From positions 1-46,214 of the forward strand of contig JAFGKU010000228.1 in the NCBI GenBank assembly GCA_016928415.1: a stretch of 46,214 nt of DNA, in the 5' to 3' direction. Source of the stretch: Spirochaetales bacterium (GTDB lineage: Bacteria > Spirochaetota > Spirochaetia > SZUA-6 > JAFGRV01). The stretch's first letter is position 1; every line of letters begins with the position of its first letter. Shown piece by piece: positions 33,276-40,946 of the stretch. The notes beneath the pieces were generated by a model. It ran no database searches and had not been told where the DNA came from. It was given only the letters and a program-made list of their open reading frames with translations. Position numbers and translations under genes: made by a program.

Positions 33276-34535
33276 TTATTTATTGCCGGCCAGGCTGCCC
33301 ATTCCCCCGGTGTCATCCTCTTCCAGCATTTGAACCAATTCACTGTCACCCCGCTCCCTTACCACTTCCAGGGCCGTTTTCCCATCCATGTTCCTGAGCT
33401 CCCTGTCAGCACCAAATGCCAGTAGAAGTTTAGTCATTTCCGCGCTTACATCCGCCACCTTGTTGCGGATTATGGCATAAAACAGCGGGGTGTTGCCCGA
33501 ACCGTCCTTCTGATTGGGGTTGAATTCCTCTTTTAACAGGAATTCGGTAATTTCAACCTTCCCTTCCCTGACCGCCGTGTGCAGGGGGAAACCGGTCTCT
33601 GTGTCAACACCGACACTTAGCAGGTATTGAACGATTTCAAGCCTGCCGCGCCTGATGGCGAGGATGAAAGGGGTAAACCCTTTAATCGCCTTCATCTCCC
33701 TGTCAGCACCTCGTGCCAGAAGTAATTCCACCATCGAAAGGGATCCCATGGCCGTGGCCACGTGAAAGGGAGTAAAACCGTTTTCATTGTACACATTGAT
33801 GAGCGCCCCCTTGTCAATCAGGAAGTCCGCCGCTTCGGTACTGTTTGAAGAAGCAATAAGGCACAGAACAGGATCGGTAATCCTGGCGTTGACATCGGCT
33901 CCCAACTGGAATAAAAGTCGAAAACCTGTCATATCATCCGGCTCAATCCGGTTATCCTGTTCAATCACGTTTAACGTAAGAATATTGATCACTAGGAAAT
34001 AAACAGCCGCAATGACCGGGATGAGCTTCATCACCCGCGCACGAACCGAATGAATGCAGAGCAAAACGGCGGCATTTATGGATAACCAGATAAAAAAGTC
34101 AACAACCTGTAGGGACAGAAAAATAAAGCAGAAAACCAACGGTATGGAAAGAAAAAAAACTCTGAAATTCTCATTATAATAAATAAATGCAAACGCTATA
34201 AGGGAAAAACTGACAAGAATATATTGTTGAACTGTTATAAACAGTGAAAGGAAATTTAACAGGATCCCGGCTGCAAAAATGACGATGACTTTACCAATAC
34301 TCCATATCCGGTCCGGTTGATTGATCCAAAAACGACGCAGCATCCAGGCTATCGACAGAATCCCGATAAATTTCAAAAACAGAAGAAGAAAGGAAATAAA
34401 GATGTAATCCGGTCCGTTATATTCACCACGTATTATCCCTTCCAACAGCCAGACAGCGGCCAATATGATTATGGGTGTAATATAAAAAAAGAGCAACCTG
34501 GCTTTTGCAGGAATTAAATTTAATCTTATATTCAC
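33276..34535 (-). CDS. Membrane-anchored ankyrin-repeat protein
   Basis: A 419-residue protein. The N-terminal half (residues about 10-185) has several hydrophobic helices (LLFFYITPIIILAAVWLLEG, FISFLLLFLKFIGILSIAWML, and later ones), while residues about 200-410 carry some six ankyrin repeats (NGFTPFHVATAMG, KGFTPFILAIRRG, SGNTPLFYAIIRN, DGKTALEVVRERG) on the cytoplasmic side. No enzyme domain is seen. It begins with GTG; AGGAGG lies 11 bases upstream. Function is unknown beyond membrane-tethered protein binding. A soluble ankyrin protein is at 3134-4519. Confidence 0.82.
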   Translation of the reverse strand: MNIRLNLIPAKARLLFFYITPIIILAAVWLLEGIIRGEYNGPDYIFISFLLLFLKFIGILSIAWMLRRFWINQPDRIWSIGKVIVIFAAGILLNFLSLFITVQQYILVSFSLIAFAFIYYNENFRVFFLSIPLVFCFIFLSLQVVDFFIWLSINAAVLLCIHSVRARVMKLIPVIAAVYFLVINILTLNVIEQDNRIEPDDMTGFRLLFQLGADVNARITDPVLCLIASSNSTEAADFLIDKGALINVYNENGFTPFHVATAMGSLSMVELLLARGADREMKAIKGFTPFILAIRRGRLEIVQYLLSVGVDTETGFPLHTAVREGKVEITEFLLKEEFNPNQKDGSGNTPLFYAIIRNKVADVSAEMTKLLLAFGADRELRNMDGKTALEVVRERGDSELVQMLEEDDTGGMGSLAGNK

Positions 34536-34563
34536 ACCTCGATGAACCTCCTGATCTGTATTA

Positions 34564-34601
34564 CCGGGGTTTTTCGTGCATCCCCGCGATAATATCCGGG
34601 G
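34564..34601 (-). promoter_or_regulatory. Leader with competing GGGG/CCCC stems
   Basis: In the leader of the ankyrin membrane gene a CCCCG-type segment (34582-34586) can pair with either of two CCGGGGT copies (34564-34570 and 34596-34602). The pairings are mutually exclusive. The pattern could be attenuation-like, but no leader peptide is evident and both stems are only 5 bp. Confidence 0.3.
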
Positions 34602-34678
34602 TAAAAAACTACCTTATTTCATGTTATATATTAAAATACGGGTTTTATTCCAGACTAATAAGTATAATTGAAAAATAT

Positions 34679-34706
34679 AAAAAAACCAGCCGTTTTGCGG
34701 CCGGTT
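34679..34706 (-). terminator. Rho-independent terminator of the chitinase gene
   Basis: Minus strand AACCGGCCG (34706-34698), a 5-base loop and CGGCTGGTT (34692-34684) make a 9-bp stem with one G-T pair, followed by a U-run from the A-stretch 34679-34685. It begins 30 bases after the chitinase stop. Confidence 0.85.
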
Positions 34707-34735
34707 TATGATTTAATAGATATATCTTCTTCTAC

Positions 34736-36562
34736 TTAGTACAACAACAGATCGTCGTAAATGGCGTTTGCTAAAGTGTTGGTATCATCACTGGCAAAAT
34801 CCCAGTACATCATGCCGGCCAGTCCGTAAGTATCGACATACGCCGCTTTAGCGGCAATTGCTGCCGGTGATTCAAAGGAAATGAACAGGGTGCCGTCGAA
34901 AAAGTAGCTTGCCTTGGACAGGTCGTCCCAGTAAATGGTTCCCGATTTGGCCATGACGTCGGGGTAGGAAAAGACGCCCGTGCCGTCCCAGCTTCCCCTT
35001 GGTGTCCGTGAGAACGCCTGGAACAGGCCGTTGTTGATATCATCCGTGCCCGCATAACCGCGCCCGAAGAAGGGAATCCCCATTACGAGCTTGGATGCCG
35101 GCACGCCATAACCCAGGTAGGTCTGGATACCGTGATGCACATTGGCTTCCGTGGCGAGGTAAACAGGTGCGTCATTGTTGATCGTATCATTCGGGTTGGC
35201 GTAGAGCTGGCCGTTATGGCCTGTAACTTCCATCCCCTGGTTCCTGTATTCATACGACATGACGAGTATGTAATCCACAACGTATGACAGGTCCAGCGGT
35301 TCGATTTCATCGATCCTTTTTTTGTATCCCGCCGAGGAGATCATGATTTCATAATCCTTGCCGTCGATAACGCCCTGGGCGTCTATAGCCGTCCTGATTT
35401 CCTGCATCAGCAGGGTAAAGTTATGCTTGTCCTCGGTCCGGTAAATCGTCCCTTCCGCACTGGGGCTTGTCGGGAATTCCCAGTTAATGTCAATGCCGTC
35501 GAACTGGTGCGTGCTTACGAAATCGGCGCAGGACTGGGCAAAATGCTGCCTTGCCGCTTCCGTATAAGCCACGTTGCTGTAATACGTGCTCCAGGACCAG
35601 CCGCCCACGGAAATGATGAATTTCATGCCGGGATTGTACAGGTCGCGTAAATGCCTGAACGCCTGGAAACAACCGTATAACGATGCGCCGTTTGTACCGG
35701 GATAATCGTCGAACCTCTTGTTCAGGTCGGCGAATTCATCCCCGATGACCACATCGCCCAAACCTGTTGCGTCATCCCAGGCTATATTGGCGAATGCGTA
35801 CATGAGGTGCGTAATTTTCGTGATGGGGACATCGACCGGGAAATACTGCCGGGCATTATAGATGGACCACGAGGCGTAATACCCGAAAATTTTCGAATCC
35901 AGGGCCGGGGGTGGAGTCGGCGAAGGAGAGGGACTGACGGAATCCGAGGGTGAGGGAGAAGGTGAATCCGAAGGGGATGGCGAGGGAGAACTCCCGGCCT
36001 CCCCTGTTATAACAATGCTGTCGACATAGAGGTAATCCGTTTCCTCATTGACAACCTGTTCGAACGATATGGTTGCCATACCACCGGTAAGCAGGGAGAG
36101 GTCCGCCGTTACGTATGTTTGACTGTCGTTCTGTTTATTGATGCTCATCAAGACGGTCAAATCCGGATTGTAAATTTTTACATAACATTTATCACCTGCC
36201 GTGTACTTACTTGTCTTCCAATAAAGGGTCATCCGGGCATTGGTGTAACTGGTCAGGTCAATGTTCCTGTTGAAAGTGGAACTGCCTGAAAGCCGGGCAT
36301 GATATGTGCCGGCCTGCGGGCTTTCGGACAACACTCCGGCGGTTCCCGACACGGTCCAGTTCCCGGACCAACCCGTGCCTCCCGAAAGGGTTCCCGATTC
36401 AAAATCGTCTGCGGCAATAGTGGTGATTGCCCTGGTTACAGCATCTGCATCCATATCTCCCACATTGTTACCTTGGGCGGAAATACTACATCCGGTTATA
36501 TGTAAAATTATGGTTGAGACTGCGAAGACAGCTGTAATGAATTTCAAAAAGCTGCGAGTCAT
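34736..36562 (-). CDS. GH18 chitinase-like lipoprotein
   Basis: A 608-residue secreted protein. A lipoprotein-like signal (residues 5-25, HITGC) leads to an N-terminal beta-sandwich of about 150 residues (DDFESGTLSGGTGWSG ... FEQVVNEETDYLYVDSIVITG) that looks like a carbohydrate-binding module, then a Ser-Pro linker (SPSPSPSDSPSPSP; about 192-220) and a GH18 TIM barrel (GYYASW ... KFIISVGGWSWS ... FDGIDINWEFP). The catalytic motif reads DxxDxNxE: the proton-donor Glu and the first two Asp are kept but the Asp two residues before Glu is Asn. Chitin or chito-oligosaccharide is the likely substrate, with reduced or altered catalysis possible. Confidence 0.88.
   Translation of the reverse strand: MTRSFLKFITAVFAVSTIILHITGCSISAQGNNVGDMDADAVTRAITTIAADDFESGTLSGGTGWSGNWTVSGTAGVLSESPQAGTYHARLSGSSTFNRNIDLTSYTNARMTLYWKTSKYTAGDKCYVKIYNPDLTVLMSINKQNDSQTYVTADLSLLTGGMATISFEQVVNEETDYLYVDSIVITGEAGSSPSPSPSDSPSPSPSDSVSPSPSPTPPPALDSKIFGYYASWSIYNARQYFPVDVPITKITHLMYAFANIAWDDATGLGDVVIGDEFADLNKRFDDYPGTNGASLYGCFQAFRHLRDLYNPGMKFIISVGGWSWSTYYSNVAYTEAARQHFAQSCADFVSTHQFDGIDINWEFPTSPSAEGTIYRTEDKHNFTLLMQEIRTAIDAQGVIDGKDYEIMISSAGYKKRIDEIEPLDLSYVVDYILVMSYEYRNQGMEVTGHNGQLYANPNDTINNDAPVYLATEANVHHGIQTYLGYGVPASKLVMGIPFFGRGYAGTDDINNGLFQAFSRTPRGSWDGTGVFSYPDVMAKSGTIYWDDLSKASYFFDGTLFISFESPAAIAAKAAYVDTYGLAGMMYWDFASDDTNTLANAIYDDLLLY
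35908..35995 (-). repeat. Ser-Pro linker repeats within the GH18 gene
   Basis: Short imperfect repeats encoding SPSP/SPSPSD form the flexible linker between carbohydrate-binding-like and catalytic domains of the GH18 protein. Low complexity is explained by the protein and is not an independent element. Confidence 0.75.
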
Positions 36563-36611
36563 TTATGCCTCCGTTTATTAATTATGACTAATTAGTTTAA
36601 TTGATCTTTTA

Positions 36612-36640
36612 TTAATAACATGAAACCGGGAATCTGTCAA
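36612..36640 (-). promoter_or_regulatory. Predicted promoter of the chitinase gene
   Basis: Minus strand TTGACA (36635-36640), a 17-base spacer and TATTAA (36612-36617). Start near 36605 gives a leader of about 42 bases ending in GGAGG before the ATG at 36562. Confidence 0.6.
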
Positions 36641-36844
36641 CAAAAATCTAAAGGAGTGCTCATTTGATCCCTGGATCGTACATTATAACACAGCAAAGAC
36701 GGAAAAAAATACATAAGTTGGTTTGCCGGGTCTACCAACCGGATATATACCTTCTTCTCTAATTATAAAATCGAATTACTCTTGAATATTTCAATCCTGC
36801 ATTTTAATCTGTTGATGGGGTCTATAACATCAAGGAAAAATTTT

Positions 36845-37216
36845 ATGAATATCTTTGGTCGCCGGCTTGTTGCCCGGAAAGTCAGGAAAGATTGTATCCT
36901 GAATTATACAACCTACAAAGCGCTTATGAATCGGCCAGGAGGGATCTATGCCTATTTGAAAGGAAGCTACGCGCACATTTACTGCCTTACCCTTTCTTTA
37001 AATTCTTTCACCACTTCTACAAGGGAATCCCTAAGCGCAAATGAGCTGCTCGCAGGTCTGGAAAAACAAATCGGGGATATAACGGGCCTTTTTTCTGATA
37101 TCCCGGTTATTCTCTTTTTGAATCCGGCCCGGATATTACAGGCGGTATTTATAAGGGATATTGCACCGGAAAACCTGCTTGATATAATTATTAAAAAGAC
37201 CGCCGAGGCTGTCTAA
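36845..37216 (+). CDS. Hypothetical protein, 123 aa
   Basis: A possible gene in an otherwise empty 788-base interval. The frame has AAGGA nine bases before the ATG and a plausible soluble protein: N-terminal basic part (GRRLVARKVRKDC), then an amphipathic SANELLAGLEKQIGDITGLFSDIPVILFLNPARILQAVFIRDI segment. A longer frame opens at TTG 36782. I recognise no family. A short inverted repeat GTTGGT/ACCAAC (36717-36739) lies upstream. Confidence 0.45.
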   Translation: MNIFGRRLVARKVRKDCILNYTTYKALMNRPGGIYAYLKGSYAHIYCLTLSLNSFTTSTRESLSANELLAGLEKQIGDITGLFSDIPVILFLNPARILQAVFIRDIAPENLLDIIIKKTAEAV

Positions 37217-37350
37217 TTGATCCTGTCCCATAAAACCAGAACGTTTTCAAATCATATACTTGAACCGCAAATTGGCATTGCCAAGGGGTCTGCAATTTAT
37301 GCCGGCAGGATCAACCACCAAAAACCCGGGCATATTTTGTCCTTTAAGTA

Positions 37351-38271
37351 TCAACTATAAACGCTTTTAAAGCTTTCAAAAACATTGATGGCGGATGCAA
37401 GCAATTCCTCTTTGAGACACAACTCATCACAGAGGAGAAACCGCCTGTAGCCATGGTCGTAGAGCCAGCCCAGGTGAAGCAGGTCCGCCAAAGACGGAAC
37501 GGGTTTCTGAACAAGGGAAAGCAGCATCCTTGAACCGGCAAATGCCTGCGGGTCCTTTTCTATAATCAGCTTGAGGGCGGCCATTATGTGATGCGGCTTT
37601 TCCACTTCAACATACAGATCCCCGCAGGCAGCCATGAGAAAATAATTATCCGCAACCTTGAATTCTCTTTCCACGTATTCCAGTCCGTGCCTGTTCTCGA
37701 TTTTCGCAATAATGAGATCATCGCCCACGTGTTCCCTCAGTTCCCTGATATCATTTTCCGATTCCACGTATGAAAGAAACCAGCGTGAAAATCCGGCGGC
37801 CCTGGCCTTGTTGATCTTCTGCACCTCGTAATCGCACAGCACCTCATTCTGTACCCGAAGGCTCGGATGGCGGATATGGAGCGATTCGCCCTCGTAAACA
37901 TTGTACTCGGGGCCGCCTTCGAAAATCAAATGAGTACCGTCGACAACCTTTTCAAGAAGGGCACAGTCCTCCCCTCCCTTGAAAAGGACCATGACGGGAG
38001 TCTGTACGGAAATGGGATGATTGAGGGTAAGCTCCAGGTGGTCCTTGCAGGGTATCACCTCCGTGACCCTGAGCTGCCGGCCCTTGATGTCAAAGTAAAG
38101 AGGCACCGGGTCTGCAATGGCATTGGCCACTGCAAATTCATCGTCCAGTTCCTCCACCTGGATCATCGCACTGTTCAAACGGATGCCGGTTAACCGGTAG
38201 TCCTTCGCAAACCGGCTGAAATGCGGCAGGGTGGGCCATAATGTAACGTAAAGATCGGGTAAATCAGCCAT
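37351..38271 (-). CDS. Truncated pyruvate-kinase-like barrel protein
   Basis: A 306-residue protein with the ordered landmarks of pyruvate kinase: RLNS (31-34), DIKGRQLRV (61-69) before a lid-like beta insertion (about 70-140), K190-I-E192 in IIAKIENRHGLE and D218 in ACGDLYVE, matching the phosphate-binding Lys and the two metal ligands of the enzyme. The ARGDLG Arg is Cys here and the C-terminal domain is absent (306 versus about 470 residues). It is thus a phosphoenolpyruvate/pyruvate or related aldolase-like protein with unknown reaction. It lies 6 bases after the VWA gene and is third in the J-kinase operon. Confidence 0.8.
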   Translation of the reverse strand: MADLPDLYVTLWPTLPHFSRFAKDYRLTGIRLNSAMIQVEELDDEFAVANAIADPVPLYFDIKGRQLRVTEVIPCKDHLELTLNHPISVQTPVMVLFKGGEDCALLEKVVDGTHLIFEGGPEYNVYEGESLHIRHPSLRVQNEVLCDYEVQKINKARAAGFSRWFLSYVESENDIRELREHVGDDLIIAKIENRHGLEYVEREFKVADNYFLMAACGDLYVEVEKPHHIMAALKLIIEKDPQAFAGSRMLLSLVQKPVPSLADLLHLGWLYDHGYRRFLLCDELCLKEELLASAINVFESFKSVYS

Positions 38272-38277
38272 GACTTC

Positions 38278-39270
38278 TCAGATCAGCGGCTTGCTCTTTT
38301 TGGATTGAGTGCCCTTTTTCGTATTCTTTTTGGTAATAACGGATTTCCCGGATTGATTCTTTTTCTTTGAGGAGGGGGCCGGAAGGCCGTGAATCGTGGA
38401 GAGGCCTTTCATGGCCGTCTTCACCTGGGCTGCCGTCTGACGCTGTGTTATCTCCGTTACGAAATAGTCCACCTTGTCCACTTCCTTGGCAAGAATGCCG
38501 AAAATGACGTCCACGACACGGGCCGCATCGGGAAGAAACGCCATGTGATCCTCCCCCAGGACATCCGCCCATTGCTTGTGGATCCGCATGTCAGCGTCAC
38601 TCATTTTATCACCGCCGACCTTCTGGTAAGGCTGCCTGATGGCATACACGGCGTACTTCCGCTTCAGGGACTCGAGCACGTCCCCGTAACTCATTTTGCC
38701 CTCAATCGAAGTCCGCGCCCAGCGGCTTGCCTGGTTTTTATCCACGAAATCATACAGGCCTTCATCCCCGATGAAGATAAAAATGGGATGGATGGCCTTG
38801 GGCATTTCCACATTGGCGGCATAGTAGAGGGCGGCCAGGTCATAACTTTCCCTTGCCTGCCCGCCGCCGTTCCCTTCAATGATAAGCGCTTCCAGACGGG
38901 ACTTTAAGTCGGTACCTTTGGAAAACGGCTGTACCTGCAGGGGGTAGGTGTCCGAATACGCATCCCCGACAGCGGCAAAACTGATGGCCATATCGTCCCC
39001 CAGGTACTGCTTTCCCTCGAGGTCAAGGTACGGACACTTGGAAAAAATCGTTGCCGGCGATTCCCCCATCGAACCGGTCACGTCACAGGCGATGACGAGA
39101 GGGGCCTTGCTCTGCGTGACGAGGGACGGAGGTATGAGGTCGTCCGCCGCCTGCTTCTTTGACTTGGCATCGGCATAGCTTCTGCCTACGTGCACATCAT
39201 AATGTTTTTTGGCCGATTTAAAATCATGGCCTTTCCAGGGACCTGGATCCCAATCACCCGATTCCGACAT
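38278..39270 (-). CDS. von Willebrand factor A-domain protein, TerY-like
   Basis: A 330-residue cytoplasmic protein with a VWA domain at about 55-250. The metal-ion-dependent site reads D63-V-T65-G-S67 (DVTGSMGES), with later AGGQARESYDL-type Thr/Ser loop and FIGDEGLYD. No signal or membrane segment. The last 40 residues are a Lys/Ser/Asn-rich tail (SSKKKNQSGKSVITKKNTKK), a likely basic interaction arm. It resembles TerY-type VWA proteins that act with a kinase in stress modules. Start ATG 39270 has AAGGAGG six bases upstream, in preference to the ATG eight codons earlier. Confidence 0.85.
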   Translation of the reverse strand: MSESGDWDPGPWKGHDFKSAKKHYDVHVGRSYADAKSKKQAADDLIPPSLVTQSKAPLVIACDVTGSMGESPATIFSKCPYLDLEGKQYLGDDMAISFAAVGDAYSDTYPLQVQPFSKGTDLKSRLEALIIEGNGGGQARESYDLAALYYAANVEMPKAIHPIFIFIGDEGLYDFVDKNQASRWARTSIEGKMSYGDVLESLKRKYAVYAIRQPYQKVGGDKMSDADMRIHKQWADVLGEDHMAFLPDAARVVDVIFGILAKEVDKVDYFVTEITQRQTAAQVKTAMKGLSTIHGLPAPSSKKKNQSGKSVITKKNTKKGTQSKKSKPLI

Positions 39271-39328
39271 GGTATCCTCCTTAATATTCGGCATCCCTGA
39301 AAACCCTGTGGTCAGGGATTCCCGTATT

Positions 39329-40339
39329 TTAAAAACCCGGTATGGGTTTGAAGCCCGACCGCCGGCGGCCGAAGACTTTTTCCCTCAATTCCGTTATCGT
39401 GTCCACAAAATCCTCTTCTTCCCAGTTCGGCCTTGATAACACATCCCGCACCAGGAAGCGCCGTAAATACTCACAGAGGGGGTCAGGAACTTCTTCGGGC
39501 ACGGTTTTCTTGGATATATCCCCGCCCAAAGCATAGATCATCGTGACTGCCAGGCTGTAAAAATCGGATTGTGGAAGCAGGACATGACCCGCCTCCTGTT
39601 CGGGCGGCGCGTAATAGGGAGTGTACCCCACCGCCTGGGTGTCCTGCTTGGGCCGGATCATGGACAGGCCGTAATCCACGAGAACCACGGTATGGCTTTC
39701 CGGCTGGATGATTATGTTCTGCGGCTTCACGTCGCCGTGCACCACGCCATGGTAATGAAGGTATTTGAGAATATTCAAAATCCTTTCACAAATCCAGGCT
39801 ATATGTTCCGGTTCCAGTTTCCCGTTTTTCTTGATTATTTTTTCCAGGGTGGGACCGGGTATATAACTCATGATGAGGGCAAGACTCCCGTCTTCTAGCT
39901 TAACGAGGTCCCGGATGGAGGGAATACCGAAATGCCGCAGGTCCCAGATGGCCTTGGCCTCATCACGCAGGATCTCCTCATCCTGCGGGGAAATATTGAT
40001 GCCATGCTTGATGCATACGGGGGTGCCCAGCAGCACATGCTCGCCCTTGTATGTCTTTCCGAATCCTCCCTCGGCAATTAATTCCAGGACACGGTAATTG
40101 CCGATGATACTCCCCTCTTTCTTTTGCCTTGTTTTATCATGAAGCTCACGCTGGGTATCATCCAGAAGGATATCCCTTGCCTCGTTGAGAGATTTGGCAA
40201 TTTGCGCCGTTTCATCGTCCTTGTCCGGATGGTATTTCTTGATAAGGACCCTGAAAGCCGCTTCAATGACTTCCCTGCTTGCCCGGGGGCTCACTTCCAG
40301 GAGATCGTATAGATTGTCAGGCAGGTTTCTCTTCGGCAT
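39329..40339 (-). CDS. J-domain/Ser-Thr protein kinase fusion
   Basis: A 336-residue fusion. Residues about 8-70 form a DnaJ-type J domain with HPD at 37-39 (KKYHPDKDD). Residues about 80-320 are a protein kinase: glycine loop IAEGGFGKTYKG (88-99), K111, Glu127, catalytic HGDVKPQN (201-208) and DYG 222-224, so all key residues are present and it should be active. It would combine DnaK recruitment with phosphorylation of partners. The VWA gene starts 58 bases downstream. No membrane helix or sensor domain is present. Confidence 0.9.
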   Translation of the reverse strand: MPKRNLPDNLYDLLEVSPRASREVIEAAFRVLIKKYHPDKDDETAQIAKSLNEARDILLDDTQRELHDKTRQKKEGSIIGNYRVLELIAEGGFGKTYKGEHVLLGTPVCIKHGINISPQDEEILRDEAKAIWDLRHFGIPSIRDLVKLEDGSLALIMSYIPGPTLEKIIKKNGKLEPEHIAWICERILNILKYLHYHGVVHGDVKPQNIIIQPESHTVVLVDYGLSMIRPKQDTQAVGYTPYYAPPEQEAGHVLLPQSDFYSLAVTMIYALGGDISKKTVPEEVPDPLCEYLRRFLVRDVLSRPNWEEEDFVDTITELREKVFGRRRSGFKPIPGF

Positions 40340-40366
40340 ATATCCCGTTTTTCCGTTCTCTATCCA

Positions 40367-40394
40367 AGTATATGTAACGGGAAATAATTATCAA
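40367..40394 (-). promoter_or_regulatory. Predicted promoter of the J-kinase operon
   Basis: Minus strand TTGATA (40389-40394), a 16-base spacer and TATACT (40367-40372). Start near 40360 gives a leader of about 20 bases, so the three-gene unit has its own promoter. Confidence 0.55.
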
Positions 40395-40409
40395 TCAGAT
40401 ATATGAAAA

Positions 40410-40946
40410 TTATTTGGTTCTGGCCAGCGTCCCTGAAAATAATTCGAAATGGGCAATCACTTCCAGTTTTTTAATTTCAATCGGGAAACAATACAAAATC
40501 CTCATCGCGGAATTCTTTTTTATGCCGTTTGCATCCGGAAAAATAGTAATCGTCAGTTTATTGTCCAGGAAACGGGAAAGATTGGGGACGGTGTCTTCCT
40601 TCAAGTTGAATACAAGATAAATGGCCGATTTAGACTCATGTTCTTCTATGATATAGCGGGACATAATGGGTATGAATTCGTCAGTATTGCCTTCCATCAT
40701 GGACTCCGACACACTGCTGCGGTATACCCAGATCACTGCCGTTTTGGTATCCAGAAAATCTATTTTATTTACGGCATTGGGTATTTTATACAGGGCCCGC
40801 CCCGTCCCGTCGACATAACAGGAAATAAAAGGGTTCACTGTCCAGGACCCCAATAAATCCATTGGAGAAAGCAATTTGTCTTCAGCGACCAGGAAAACCA
40901 GAATAAACAAAAAAAAGGCTATCAAAAAGATTTTTTTCATTTTCAT
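40410..40946 (-). CDS. Exported hypothetical protein, 178 aa
   Basis: A 178-residue protein with a signal peptide (KKIFLIAFFLFILVFLVAED). The rest is unrecognised, with a motif LLGSWTVNPFISCYVDGTG and a beta-type pattern. Likely periplasmic. ATG 40946 overlaps the aldo/keto reductase stop as ATGA and has GGAG upstream; the longer frame to 41039 is rejected because it would lie within that gene. Confidence 0.72.
   Translation of the reverse strand: MKMKKIFLIAFFLFILVFLVAEDKLLSPMDLLGSWTVNPFISCYVDGTGRALYKIPNAVNKIDFLDTKTAVIWVYRSSVSESMMEGNTDEFIPIMSRYIIEEHESKSAIYLVFNLKEDTVPNLSRFLDNKLTITIFPDANGIKKNSAMRILYCFPIEIKKLEVIAHFELFSGTLARTK

Noticed and set aside
35908..35995. Short tandem repeats as CRISPR or mobile repeat
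   Set aside because: They encode the Ser-Pro linker of the GH18 protein and have no spacer structure.
37351..40339. Calling the J-kinase operon a standard TerY-P triad
   Set aside because: No PP2C phosphatase gene is present in or near the unit.
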